A stretch of 64,000 nucleotides of DNA from Bacteroidales bacterium (GTDB lineage Bacteria > Bacteroidota > Bacteroidia > Bacteroidales > UBA1402): contig JAFODP010000017.1 of the NCBI GenBank assembly GCA_017380635.1, positions 179,185-243,184 on the forward strand. Reading direction: 5' to 3'. This document shows positions 24,739-38,914 of the stretch, one piece after another; within the stretch, counting starts at the first letter, position 1; every line of letters starts with the position of its first letter. The notes beneath the pieces are model-generated. The model saw nothing but the letters and a program-made list of their open reading frames with translations. It did not search any database and was not told the DNA's origin. Made by a program: the position numbers and the translations under genes.

Positions 24739-27332
24739 TTCTTTTCTCCAAAATCGGCTTGTTGTTGCACCACTTCTTCCAGAATGCGGTTGCGGTCGAG
24801 CGAAGCATCGGCCGATTTCTGACTGGCTTGTTGCGCGTCGGCAGATTGCGCTTGTGCGCTTTCGTGCAAATAACATGCGGGCAAAGAAGCCGGAATACTT
24901 TCGAATTCGATTTCCGTTGCCGAAGGCGCCATCTGACCTTCCCACAGAACGCGGGCTTTCACCTTGATTTTGCCGGGCGTGGTGGTAGAACGAATCAATA
25001 CCGGAGCCGAACCGAATTCCACCGCACGAGGATTGGCACCGATAGCAGCATCACCAACAATGACGCCCTCGCCTTCCACTTCGAAGAAAATATTATCCTT
25101 GGCCATGCGGCGCACATTACCATTGTCGTCGGTCACTTCGGCCACTACCACGATAAAGTCGCTGCCGTCGGCGATAAGTTGTTGATCGGCATGTTCGATA
25201 TGCAAAGCCAATTTGGTAGAACGACGGGCCGGCATCTTCGTTTCGCTGCACACCACTTTTCCGTCGATGATACCTTCGGCCACCACCGTTACCGCTTGCC
25301 AATTCTTCTGGAAATAGCTCAATTGACGGTTTTTCCAGAAATCGTAGGCATCCTTGAAAATAACAGGTTCATTAGGAAGATAATGGTCGTTGTGTTTCAC
25401 CGCTTGCACCAAAGTATCCGTGCCGCGCAAAATCAGACGAACCGAATCGCAGTTGCTGAATACCATGATATCGTTACCGAAATAAGGCATCACTTCGTGT
25501 GCAATAAATACCATCGGACCAGTTTCCACCATCGGATGCGTGGCATCTGCCGCTACTTGGCTCTTGAACATCTGATACACATATTTTTGCTGACGGAAGG
25601 CATCGCATTGACCGCCCCAATATGGATCGGGATGATAACCTCGCTGATGGTCGAAGGCATGCCATTGGGCACCACCGATAAATTGTTTCTGTCCGTAGAA
25701 CATTTCGCCGTAAGAATTGGCCAAAGACATCGCCTGCACGCGCATCGGACCTTCGCCCCAACTGCGAGAAACACGGTTGTTGTTGTTCTGTGCATACCAG
25801 TCGTCCACCATTTCTCCAAATTCGCGGGTAAAGATACATTGTTCCACCTTGCCCGTATCGGTAGGCCAACCATACACCACACCATAATGTTCGCTCACGC
25901 CGGCAGAATGCATATCGGCCACAGCCAGCGGTGCACCCGGATAAGGAAATTCGTCCTTGGTAATCTGCAAAGCCTGCAAAGAGAAATCTTCGGGGAAGCG
26001 GGTTTCGTTCAAGATTGGTTCCCACAAAAGTACCGAAGTATGGTTGCGGTCGCGACGAATCATTTGGGTAACATCGTCCAGAACATAATCCTTGAATTGA
26101 GGCGCCTTATTCCAATATTGCCAACCGGGCGTGGGTACAATCATAAAAATACCCAGTTCGTCGCAAGCATCCATCCAGGCAGGATCCTGAGGATAGTGAG
26201 CCGAACGAACGATGGTGCAGCCGCCTTCGCGCAAAATCTTGGCATCGCGCCAGTGTTGCGAGTTGGGAAGCGCATTACCCACATAAGCAAAATCTTGATG
26301 ACGATTCACCCCTATCAATTGTTTATACGGCTTACCATTCAGATAGAAACCATCTTTTCCTTTGAATTCCACCTTGCGGATACCGGCACGCAGCATACCG
26401 CCATCCAAAGCCTTTTTACCTTGCTTCAAGACCATCTTCACCTGATAGAGATAAGGATCGTCGGGACTCCAAAGATGCGGATTTTTCACTTGGAAAGATT
26501 GCGAAACGCGTTGATAAGCGCCGGCAGACACTTTCAAGGGACTGCGCAAAGTCTTGATAACCTTGCCTTCTTTATCGCAAAGCGTGGTTTCCAACGTCAA
26601 CGAAGCTTGCTTCGAAGCCTTGTTGGCAATTTCCGTATCCACATAAATGCTTGCTTTATCGGAAGAGATATTGTCGTAATGCAGGAAAACGCCACCGCCG
26701 GCCACTTCGTGACGTTCCACCACGGCATCGGTAATGTATTGTTCGCCTTTGGCAATCATCCAGACATCACGATAGATACCGCCATGATAGGTAAAGTCTA
26801 GCGTATATTGAGGTTTGCCGGGAGGATAAGTTTTGTCGTTGGAGTTGTCGGCACAAAGCGCGATGACACAGGTATCGCCGGCCTTCACCCCATAATCGTT
26901 CAAGCAAATGGCAAAAGGAAGATATCCGCCAAAGTGTTGCAGAATGCTATCACCATTCAGATAAAGTGTTGCCTTACCCATAACAGCTTCAAAATAAATT
27001 TGTACGCGTTTGCCTTGCAAAGCAGGATCCAGCACGAAATGTTTGCGATACCAAGCTTTACCTTGATAATTGCGGCTACCGCTACCTTCGGCCGGAATCA
27101 GTTGAACCGTGTGAGGAACGCTTACCACTTCCCAAGAAGTATCGTCAAAATCTTTGGTTTGCGCAGCGGGCACATCACCACGATAATAATGCCAACCCAA
27201 GTTGAAATTATAGACATCGCGGCCGCACTCTTCGAGAGGAAACATACCGGCCACCGAATGCTTAGGTTGATAAGCCCAGAGCGTCGACAAGGCCACCAGG
27301 CTAAAAACGAGGATACTGAAAATTTTTCTCAT
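24735..27332 (-). CDS. Glycoside hydrolase family 2 protein
   Basis: An 865-residue secreted enzyme (signal MRKIFSILVFSLVALSTLWA). The jelly-roll sugar-binding domain (residues about 40-200, with WYRKHFVL and FEAVMGKATLYLNG) and an immunoglobulin-like domain precede the catalytic barrel (GVNRHQD near 345). The probable acid/base Glu is in LLWEPILNE, and a second Glu is in FTREFGE. C-terminal beta domains and an unusual Ala/Gln/Ser-rich tail end it. Activity could be beta-galactosidase, beta-glucuronidase or an arabinopyranosidase-like one; sequence alone does not decide. Last of the ten sugar-cleaving genes, overlapping coaX. Confidence 0.88.
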   Translation of the reverse strand: MRKIFSILVFSLVALSTLWAYQPKHSVAGMFPLEECGRDVYNFNLGWHYYRGDVPAAQTKDFDDTSWEVVSVPHTVQLIPAEGSGSRNYQGKAWYRKHFVLDPALQGKRVQIYFEAVMGKATLYLNGDSILQHFGGYLPFAICLNDYGVKAGDTCVIALCADNSNDKTYPPGKPQYTLDFTYHGGIYRDVWMIAKGEQYITDAVVERHEVAGGGVFLHYDNISSDKASIYVDTEIANKASKQASLTLETTLCDKEGKVIKTLRSPLKVSAGAYQRVSQSFQVKNPHLWSPDDPYLYQVKMVLKQGKKALDGGMLRAGIRKVEFKGKDGFYLNGKPYKQLIGVNRHQDFAYVGNALPNSQHWRDAKILREGGCTIVRSAHYPQDPAWMDACDELGIFMIVPTPGWQYWNKAPQFKDYVLDDVTQMIRRDRNHTSVLLWEPILNETRFPEDFSLQALQITKDEFPYPGAPLAVADMHSAGVSEHYGVVYGWPTDTGKVEQCIFTREFGEMVDDWYAQNNNNRVSRSWGEGPMRVQAMSLANSYGEMFYGQKQFIGGAQWHAFDHQRGYHPDPYWGGQCDAFRQQKYVYQMFKSQVAADATHPMVETGPMVFIAHEVMPYFGNDIMVFSNCDSVRLILRGTDTLVQAVKHNDHYLPNEPVIFKDAYDFWKNRQLSYFQKNWQAVTVVAEGIIDGKVVCSETKMPARRSTKLALHIEHADQQLIADGSDFIVVVAEVTDDNGNVRRMAKDNIFFEVEGEGVIVGDAAIGANPRAVEFGSAPVLIRSTTTPGKIKVKARVLWEGQMAPSATEIEFESIPASLPACYLHESAQAQSADAQQASQKSADASLDRNRILEEVVQQQADFGEKK

Positions 27333-27335
27333 GTG

Positions 27336-29669
27336 TTATTTCTTTTTTGTTTTCGTAATGCTTTGTAATTGTCCGTCGCGCCATTCTGCCTGAACAAGGG
27401 TCTGCGCGGGAGCATGCAGCTTGAACTGAACATCCCACTCGGCCGGCCAAGCCGGACAGATAGCCAAACTACCATCCCATTTTTCCTGCAACAACATTTC
27501 CTGCAAGCCAATCATAGCCGAACCGCCCCAGTTATGGTCGGGCGTCCAGTCGAAACCAGGTCCCCAGAAAGTAGGAAAACGATGCTGCGAATCGGCAAAT
27601 TTCAACAGCGTCAAATGTTTGGCATCGTCCGTCAAGCCTAAACAGGCCGCAAAGATATTGTATTGCTTCCATCCCACATAACTGCGGAACTGCTGCACAT
27701 CATCGTCGTAGAGATAGGTATTGAGCGCCAAAGTTTTTTCCGCTTCGGGCGAATCGTTGCGATAGATACGCCAAGGCCACACCGAGTAAAGTTGCGGCGC
27801 TTCGGTATTGTTGATGCGTTCCCACGATTCGGCGGGGGCCAACATCATTTTGCCATTTTGCTTGCGCAAAGGCAATTCGGGCAATTTTTCGCGGAAAGCC
27901 TGCCAATGAGCTTTGGAAGTTTCACTGATATTTTCCTGCACAAAAGCTTCGCTCAATACTTGCAAAGCCGCCAAAGTAGAAGCTGCATTCTTGGCCATTT
28001 TGTAGGTTTCGCAAGCCGATCCGGGATAAAAATTCATTTTACCCTTATCATCGAGAACATCATCACCGCGTTGAAGCGCCAAATATTCGTAATGTGCTTC
28101 GAAAAAGCGCAAACTACTTTCAATCAGAGGATAATATTCTTCGATATCCATGCCGGCATAACGCTTGGCTTCGAGTATCATGAAGCAGAATTCCAAAACC
28201 GTATCCCATTGATATTCCAACCATTTATTGTATTCCATACCGGGATCGAAATCGGCAGGACGTTTCCAACTGTATTCACTGGGATTGGGCAAACCAAAGT
28301 TCTCCATCTGTTCCGTAAAGCAAGCGCCTTCGTGATGCCAGTAATGACGGCTGCGCCACTGGGTATTGTTGAGCAAATTTTTATAATAATCGAACTGCGT
28401 ACGCATCATATCCACATCGCCACTCTTGAGCATCGGAAAATAGACAAGACGCTGATTCTGCGCCGTAAAGGTGCCACCACCCCAATTTCTGAAATCGGGA
28501 GAAAAGGCCCGCTTCTCGTTCACGAAGCCGGGATCGAAAGTAAACAGCCCGCCGTTGAACTTGGTGGGATAACTACCGTAGGCATTGCAAGCCAACTGAT
28601 AACGGAACAACTGATAATTGCGTCCCACTTTCCAAGCTTCGTAAGCAGCCGAATCCATCTGATGAATCGGCGTAAAAGGATTGATACAAATATAACTTCG
28701 ATTCCAATATTCCTGCCACCAAGCCAAATTGGCGTGTTTATCTTTCTTGTCGTTGATGTTCGATTTGAGTTGTTTGAGTGATGCCGTCCACGACTTTTCT
28801 ATCTGTTTGTCGGAAAGCGTAGTAGCATATTGTTCGTTGTGCATCAGCACGTACAGACGATGATGACGACGCTTGCGCCACGATTGCAATTGCCAAGCTT
28901 TGTAATCGCTTTGCTGATAACGACCGCGCAGCGTATCATTGAAACAGAAACCTCGACCATAAAGCACACCTCCGAAAGTCAAACCGGCCAGAGGATTGTC
29001 CAAAGAATCCTTGACGGCATCCATACCCTGTTGCGCTACCGTCACATCGAAAATAGTTTCAGCTTGGTTCTGATGACGGAAATACACGCGGCCCGCCTTA
29101 GAGGCAATCTTATCGGCTTTTATCTGCAGACCTTTGGGAGGCGCCCACTTGTAGGAGTTGCCGAAGCTTTCGTTCTTGCGCAAAGTTCTGTCTTCGTGAC
29201 GCCACGATTCGTATGAAGCTTTCAGCTTATGCGCCTTTACCGCGTCCACTTCGATATGGATCACCGGCTTGAAGACATCGGCCCACAACAAGATTTCCAC
29301 ATAATCGTCACCTCTACCCGACTGGATAAGCACATCGCCTTGAGGCAAACGCAATACCTGCATGAAATCTTCTTTCTCCAAGGGCTTGTCCATCTGAATG
29401 CGCAGACGTCCCAATTTGAGCATGGTATTGTTTTCGTCGAAAGTGCCGCTGCGAGAAAAATAGACGAGCAAATCGCCTTCTTCCACCCAGACATTCATAC
29501 CCACATCGCCACCGCCACAAGGCATAGACTCGCTGGAATTGGCACTCTGACTGTTCCAAACAATATTGTAACTATCGCCGAAAATCGGCTGCATAACTTC
29601 CTCTTTGGCTTGTAGCAAAGCCATTGTCGAGAGGAAAAAGATAGAAATATAAACTCTTAGTTTCATCAT
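27336..29669 (-). CDS. DUF5703-domain protein, probable glycoside hydrolase
   Basis: A 777-residue secreted protein (MMKLRVYISIFFLSTMALLQA signal). The N-terminal part (NIVWNSQSANSSESMPCGGGDVGMNVWVEEGDLLVYFSRSGTFDENN) matches DUF5703. The C-terminal half has the helical spacing of a six-hairpin glycosidase, with HHEGACFTEQMENFGLP and FDWTPDHNWGGSAMIGLQEMLLQE resembling fucosidase/inverting-enzyme families such as GH95. No specific activity is known to me. The start ATG shares one base with the stop of the esterase gene (TAATG), indicating coupled translation. A longer frame to 29810 is not credible. Confidence 0.8.
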   Translation of the reverse strand: MMKLRVYISIFFLSTMALLQAKEEVMQPIFGDSYNIVWNSQSANSSESMPCGGGDVGMNVWVEEGDLLVYFSRSGTFDENNTMLKLGRLRIQMDKPLEKEDFMQVLRLPQGDVLIQSGRGDDYVEILLWADVFKPVIHIEVDAVKAHKLKASYESWRHEDRTLRKNESFGNSYKWAPPKGLQIKADKIASKAGRVYFRHQNQAETIFDVTVAQQGMDAVKDSLDNPLAGLTFGGVLYGRGFCFNDTLRGRYQQSDYKAWQLQSWRKRRHHRLYVLMHNEQYATTLSDKQIEKSWTASLKQLKSNINDKKDKHANLAWWQEYWNRSYICINPFTPIHQMDSAAYEAWKVGRNYQLFRYQLACNAYGSYPTKFNGGLFTFDPGFVNEKRAFSPDFRNWGGGTFTAQNQRLVYFPMLKSGDVDMMRTQFDYYKNLLNNTQWRSRHYWHHEGACFTEQMENFGLPNPSEYSWKRPADFDPGMEYNKWLEYQWDTVLEFCFMILEAKRYAGMDIEEYYPLIESSLRFFEAHYEYLALQRGDDVLDDKGKMNFYPGSACETYKMAKNAASTLAALQVLSEAFVQENISETSKAHWQAFREKLPELPLRKQNGKMMLAPAESWERINNTEAPQLYSVWPWRIYRNDSPEAEKTLALNTYLYDDDVQQFRSYVGWKQYNIFAACLGLTDDAKHLTLLKFADSQHRFPTFWGPGFDWTPDHNWGGSAMIGLQEMLLQEKWDGSLAICPAWPAEWDVQFKLHAPAQTLVQAEWRDGQLQSITKTKKK

Positions 29670-31084
29670 TAGAAATCTGTTCTGAAAGAAGATACAGGCA
29701 TACCGTTTTGGCCAAAAAGCGAAGCTTCCACGCAATTGCCGAAAGCATAACGCACCGCCACAGGCTTTTTCACTTCGGGAGCCGAAACTTCCACTAAATT
29801 GGTATTCCAACGAATATGCGTCTTGGCCGGATAGAAAACACTGTCGGGGCCTGCAATTTCAAAGCCTGAAGGTGCACCCAAAGTTGCATCCAAACCACGA
29901 GGAGAACGATCGAAGCTAACGATGGCCATCGTATCCTGAAATTCCACCGAGGCATAACGCGGACTCTGCACATTCACTTTCGAATGTCCATAGGTATGAG
30001 CCAAAGCCTGCATGGCCAAACGTTCGCCGGGTGTTTGTTTATTGGAAGGATGAATACCGCTCCACATGCCGGCATCCAACAAGACTACCATCGCAGCATT
30101 GGGAATCACATCTTCGGCCTTCATCTGAGCTTCGCGCAACAAAGCGGAATTAATTGGTTCCTGACCTTTGGGCGTAATAATGCTATAATCGTAGGGCGCA
30201 ATCTGACAATAATAGAAAGGAAATTCGCCGATGTTCCAATGCTTGCGCCATGTGGACACCATCGCTTGCATCATGTCGGCATAAGTATGTGCTCTATCGT
30301 AGTTGGATTCGCCTTGATACCAGATAACACCGCGCATAGACATACCCAAATAAGGATGAACCATTCCATTGAACAAAGCCGTTGGAATATTGCTATGCAT
30401 TTTGGTTTCTGCCGTCGGCATTTTCACTTGGTCGAAAGCAGCCAAAGAAGCATCGTCCATCCAGGCCTCTATGCAAGTTCCGCCCCAAGCGCTCACTACC
30501 AAGCCGATAGGACAATCCAAACTTTGACGCAAAAAACGTCCGAAATAATAAGCCGTCGCAGAGAAATCGTGCACCGACTCGGGACATGCTTCCGCCCAAG
30601 TGGCCGTTACATCGTCCAAAGCAGTGAAAGAGACCTTGCGTTTGGTGGTCAGCAGACGCAACTGAGGGTCGCCGGAAAGCAAGATATCGCGGGTACCATT
30701 GGTGATAGACTGCGCCGGATAACCTTTCATAGGCTGTTCCATATTGGATTGACCGGCACAAAACCAAACTTCGCCAATCAAAACATTTTCAAGTTTCAGT
30801 TGTTCCTTGCCCGCAGTGATTGAAATCGTGTAAGGACCACCGGCCGAAGGCGTTTGCAATTGAACTTTCCAAGCACCCTTTTCATCGGCCTGCACTTTAT
30901 ATGTAGCATTGTCCCACGAAGTTTTGATTTTCAGAGACTGATCGGCATCGGCCCATCCCCAAAAATTAGCTTGGCATTGCTGTTGTAAAACCATATTATC
31001 CGAAAAGAAAGCCGGCAAACGGATTTCTGCTTGCAAGGCGCAAACGATGGACATCAAGCCCATCCAAACGAAAAGTTTTTTCAT
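29669..31084 (-). CDS. Sialate O-acetylesterase-like SGNH carbohydrate esterase
   Basis: A 471-residue secreted esterase. Hallmarks are LPAFFSDNMVLQQQ near the start, WFCAGQSNMEQPM with the nucleophilic Ser (about 117), and GVIWYQGESNYDRAHTYADMM. The His motif reads GIHPSNKQTPGERLA where many relatives have DIHP. The family removes acetyl groups from sugars; in plant-glycan loci it more often acts on acetylated pectin or hemicellulose than on sialic acid. It lies within the glycosidase operon, with one-base TAATG junctions to both neighbours. Confidence 0.87.
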   Translation of the reverse strand: MKKLFVWMGLMSIVCALQAEIRLPAFFSDNMVLQQQCQANFWGWADADQSLKIKTSWDNATYKVQADEKGAWKVQLQTPSAGGPYTISITAGKEQLKLENVLIGEVWFCAGQSNMEQPMKGYPAQSITNGTRDILLSGDPQLRLLTTKRKVSFTALDDVTATWAEACPESVHDFSATAYYFGRFLRQSLDCPIGLVVSAWGGTCIEAWMDDASLAAFDQVKMPTAETKMHSNIPTALFNGMVHPYLGMSMRGVIWYQGESNYDRAHTYADMMQAMVSTWRKHWNIGEFPFYYCQIAPYDYSIITPKGQEPINSALLREAQMKAEDVIPNAAMVVLLDAGMWSGIHPSNKQTPGERLAMQALAHTYGHSKVNVQSPRYASVEFQDTMAIVSFDRSPRGLDATLGAPSGFEIAGPDSVFYPAKTHIRWNTNLVEVSAPEVKKPVAVRYAFGNCVEASLFGQNGMPVSSFRTDF

Positions 31085-34000
31085 TATTTTTCTACGATTA
31101 ATTGTACTTCACCAAAAAGACCTGAAGGCTGCAAATCTTCCGTTTTCAAGACTTTACCTTCTTTATAATCCCAAGTGCGACCATTGGTCCAATAATTTTC
31201 ATCCTTGATAATGCCATAGTTGACCGCCTGAGAATAATTGTACCAAGTATTGGCCATAGAGATTTCCAGACGATTCTTGCCTTTTTTCAAAGCATCCGTC
31301 ACATCAATCAGATAAGGCGCGGCCCACACGATACCACAATCTTTTCCATTCACTTTAACGCTGGCAATAACATTCACATCTTCCAGTTTCAAATAGACGC
31401 GCTTGGCATTCTTGGGCGCTTTGCAAGTGAAAGTTGTCTGATAATCAGCTTCGCCCGAATAATATTTAATGGCAGGATCGTCGGAAGTTCTCCAATCGAA
31501 CAGCGACGATTTTTCCAAGGTTTTATCCAATCGACGGAAATGAATGTTCCAAGCTTTGAATTTTGCTTTCAGATTTTCTTGCGAAAGGCTCCATTGTGGT
31601 GCTTCAGCGGCATCGGGATAAGTGTTCGCTGCTACGATAAAAGCAGAACCATTGGCGGCCAATTTGATGGAAGTTTGCTGCAGATCATCTTGAGAAACAG
31701 AATTCAAACGATAATAACGACAAGTCTGAGGATCCCAATAACTCAAGCAAGTATACTGACTACGCAACTGCACATCCAGGCTCTTCACTTGTCCCGACTG
31801 ATTGGAAACGAACCAAACTTGGGCATCTTTCAAATCGCGCTGCGACCAAGCTATTTCGTCTTGCCATTGCTTATTTTCGTCATAGAAACGGATGGCAGGT
31901 TTCAAGCCTTGTGCCAGCAGACTTTCGTCCAACCAAGGCAAGATACATTTATCAGCCTCAGCTTTGGCCCAAACCTGATTTACCAAAGATTGATAACGAA
32001 GATCGTAAGTAGCCCATTCGCGATGCGAAGTCAAGGAAACAGGACGTTGTTTAGGCAAAAGCACCACCACGCCGGCTTGCTGTAATTCGGCAATTTTCTC
32101 CAATACTTCGAGACTCATATACTGCACATCGGGCGACATAGGATGAGCTTCGGGCAAAACAAATACGCGGTAAGATGCGCCACCGGGCAAAATCATGCGG
32201 CCGTTTTCGGCCTTGGCCAAACGTATCAAGGCATCACGGTTGATACAATCGTATTGATAACCACGCAAAGGATCCACCCACAAATCGGCCGTCACCATAT
32301 TTTTGGCAGCCACCACGCCTACCGAAGTCTTATGTGTGGGCTGACCTTCGTTTGCCTGACGTTTTGCTTCGGAAGCCACTCTTTCCTGACCGAACAAACC
32401 GGGCAAAGATTTTATCAATTGGTGCGGAAGCACGCTGCGCGAAGGCAGATTTTCTCCCGTAAAGACAGCGATATCACGCATGGATTGTCCGGCCTGCAAC
32501 ATGGTCTGACAACGTTCGAAATAATCCACCCATTCCTTGGCATAAGGCCACCAAGTCTGAGAACCATGCATATACAAACCGATACCGTCCAAAGTCATAC
32601 CAGGATATTTATCGGGGAAAGGATGCAGACAGAATACGTGGAAGAACAATTTATTCATACCGAAAGCCAGGTTATAATCGCCCAAAGTTTTGAGCATACC
32701 GGGATGTTCTTTCCACAAAGCGCGCAATTGGGTGAAACCTTCTGCCTGAACAATATTCTTGCCATAGATATGCGCGCCGGAAACAGCATCGAACATATCG
32801 TTGGGCTTGTCGTGTGTGGGACTATCCAACCAGAATTCACCCATAGGCAAATCGGAAATGGCATAATGACGCAAACCGTCGCTCATCATGGTTGGTGCCA
32901 CACATTCCGTACTGAGCAGACAGCCTTTTTCGGCTGCCAATTGATGCAAGGTTCCGAAGAAAGCCTCGTTGGTCAAATCGCTGATAGTTTGACGAATATC
33001 GTAAAGAACGGCTTCCGATACAGCGGCACTTTCCAAAGGAATACCGGCATAAAGTGGCATATAAGGCAAAAGGTCGTAACCGCGACGCGCTTTAAATTCA
33101 TCGAAGAAGGTGGCTGTCCAGTTTTGGCTACCACATTCCCAGCTATCGACGTGCATACGTTTCAATACTCTCGACAACAAAGCATTATCTATATGTTTAT
33201 AGGTAGCACCAAACCAATTTTCGTACTGCCAACGCACGGCTTCGGGATTGAATTTATCACATTCCAAACCTTTGCCACCACCGGCCGTTTCGTTACGATG
33301 TCCGGTAGAAGTATGTCCCATACGCAGAATCAGCCAATCGCCTTTAGGAAGTTCCAAACTAGGAATATGGCCATAGGCATTCATGCGGTCGGTCAGGTTG
33401 ATGACATCTTTCAGCGCCACACAAGCCGTCGAAGGCAAAGCATTTTCGTCCAAACGAGGACTCAAGCGCCATACCAAACCCGATTTCCCTTCGAAATTTT
33501 CAATCAAAGGCAAACGGTTCAGCACAATTTGTTTGATAGCCAAAGTGGCTTTCCATTTGGCAGCATCCAAATCTTCGGCACCGGGTTCACTACCTTCGGG
33601 TGTCCAATAGAAACGGAAATATTTGGCCGTCGTTTCGGGCAAAGTATAGGTATTGGGCGCATCGGTATCTTGCCATCCGCGACGAGCCGGCTGACAGATT
33701 TTGATATCCTTGAAATGTATTCCATCATCGCTCACCGCCACTCGCCAACGCAAGGACTGGAAATTGGTGCCACTGGGATACACCGTCATGGACGCGGCTG
33801 TAAAGGGCTGATCGAATGCGTATTGCACCCAAGCATCCGTTGTACTGCGGAACTTGCTGCTACCATCCACCAAACCCTGCATGGCTTCGCCGGTAGAAAC
33901 CGTCACCTCTGGACGAATCACAAGTGAATTGACTGCAGAAATGGGGATAGCATAGGTAGCAATATCACGATAGTAAGATTCTTTGATTTCGGGTCGGGGA

Positions 34001-34470
34001 AGTTGTAAATTGTTCAGCACGCCGCCTTGCACCTGCGTCATGGAGTAAACCACCTTCTGCATGGATTGTTCGGGCTTGATCCAAGGGCCGCCTGCCAAGG
34101 CGAAACCATCGCAGATATGCATACCCATTTTCAATCCGAGACGATCGGCTTCTTGCATGGAAAATTCCACCATTTCCCACCATTGCGGCGTTCCTTGCAG
34201 CACACAGTTGTCCATAAACTGCACGCGCGAAGAATCTCGGATGGGCATCAGATAAGTTCCTTCCAAACCGATTTCTTTCATAGCTTCCAGGTCGGCGGTA
34301 ATACCTTCTTTGGTAACGGCGCCGTTCATCCAATACCAGAAAATCCAAGGAGAAGCTTCGCTGTCGGGCGATTGAAAACGTTCTTGCAAATCCTGTACCT
34401 GATTGACGCGTGCCATGGAAGTGGGCATCAAACAAGCCATAAGCAAGACAAGACTCAACAATTTTTTCAT
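31084..34470 (-). CDS. GH106 alpha-L-rhamnosidase
   Basis: A 1128-residue secreted enzyme (MKKLLSLVLLMACLMPTSMA). GH106 is recognised by SPWIFWYWMNGAVTKEGITADLEAMKEIGLEGTYLMPI at the mature N terminus. The long catalytic part contains ILRMGHTSTGHRN, DSWECGSQNWTATFFDEFKARRGYD and TECVAPTMMSDGLRHYAISDLPMGEFWLDSPT, and a C-terminal galactose-binding-like domain follows (RVYLKLEDVNVIASVKVNGKDCGIVWAAPY). GH106 enzymes release terminal L-rhamnose from pectins such as rhamnogalacturonan II or arabinogalactan. The ATG at 34470 was preferred to a TTG at 34479. Confidence 0.92.
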   Translation of the reverse strand: MKKLLSLVLLMACLMPTSMARVNQVQDLQERFQSPDSEASPWIFWYWMNGAVTKEGITADLEAMKEIGLEGTYLMPIRDSSRVQFMDNCVLQGTPQWWEMVEFSMQEADRLGLKMGMHICDGFALAGGPWIKPEQSMQKVVYSMTQVQGGVLNNLQLPRPEIKESYYRDIATYAIPISAVNSLVIRPEVTVSTGEAMQGLVDGSSKFRSTTDAWVQYAFDQPFTAASMTVYPSGTNFQSLRWRVAVSDDGIHFKDIKICQPARRGWQDTDAPNTYTLPETTAKYFRFYWTPEGSEPGAEDLDAAKWKATLAIKQIVLNRLPLIENFEGKSGLVWRLSPRLDENALPSTACVALKDVINLTDRMNAYGHIPSLELPKGDWLILRMGHTSTGHRNETAGGGKGLECDKFNPEAVRWQYENWFGATYKHIDNALLSRVLKRMHVDSWECGSQNWTATFFDEFKARRGYDLLPYMPLYAGIPLESAAVSEAVLYDIRQTISDLTNEAFFGTLHQLAAEKGCLLSTECVAPTMMSDGLRHYAISDLPMGEFWLDSPTHDKPNDMFDAVSGAHIYGKNIVQAEGFTQLRALWKEHPGMLKTLGDYNLAFGMNKLFFHVFCLHPFPDKYPGMTLDGIGLYMHGSQTWWPYAKEWVDYFERCQTMLQAGQSMRDIAVFTGENLPSRSVLPHQLIKSLPGLFGQERVASEAKRQANEGQPTHKTSVGVVAAKNMVTADLWVDPLRGYQYDCINRDALIRLAKAENGRMILPGGASYRVFVLPEAHPMSPDVQYMSLEVLEKIAELQQAGVVVLLPKQRPVSLTSHREWATYDLRYQSLVNQVWAKAEADKCILPWLDESLLAQGLKPAIRFYDENKQWQDEIAWSQRDLKDAQVWFVSNQSGQVKSLDVQLRSQYTCLSYWDPQTCRYYRLNSVSQDDLQQTSIKLAANGSAFIVAANTYPDAAEAPQWSLSQENLKAKFKAWNIHFRRLDKTLEKSSLFDWRTSDDPAIKYYSGEADYQTTFTCKAPKNAKRVYLKLEDVNVIASVKVNGKDCGIVWAAPYLIDVTDALKKGKNRLEISMANTWYNYSQAVNYGIIKDENYWTNGRTWDYKEGKVLKTEDLQPSGLFGEVQLIVEK

Positions 34471-34488
34471 ATAACTCAAAACTTTAGA

Positions 34489-38909
<4,421 letters not shown>

Positions 38910-38914
38910 TTTGA

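Noticed and set aside
24739..24945. N-terminal extension of coaX
   Set aside because: The added 69 residues are a frame-shifted copy of the GH2 3' end; CoaX proteins start at the MIQLVIDRGN block.
24561..26801. A 746-residue open frame on the plus strand
   Set aside because: It lies wholly antisense to the well-supported GH2 gene, is rich in His, Ile and Arg without any recognisable domain, and has no promoter; it arises from codon bias of the real gene.
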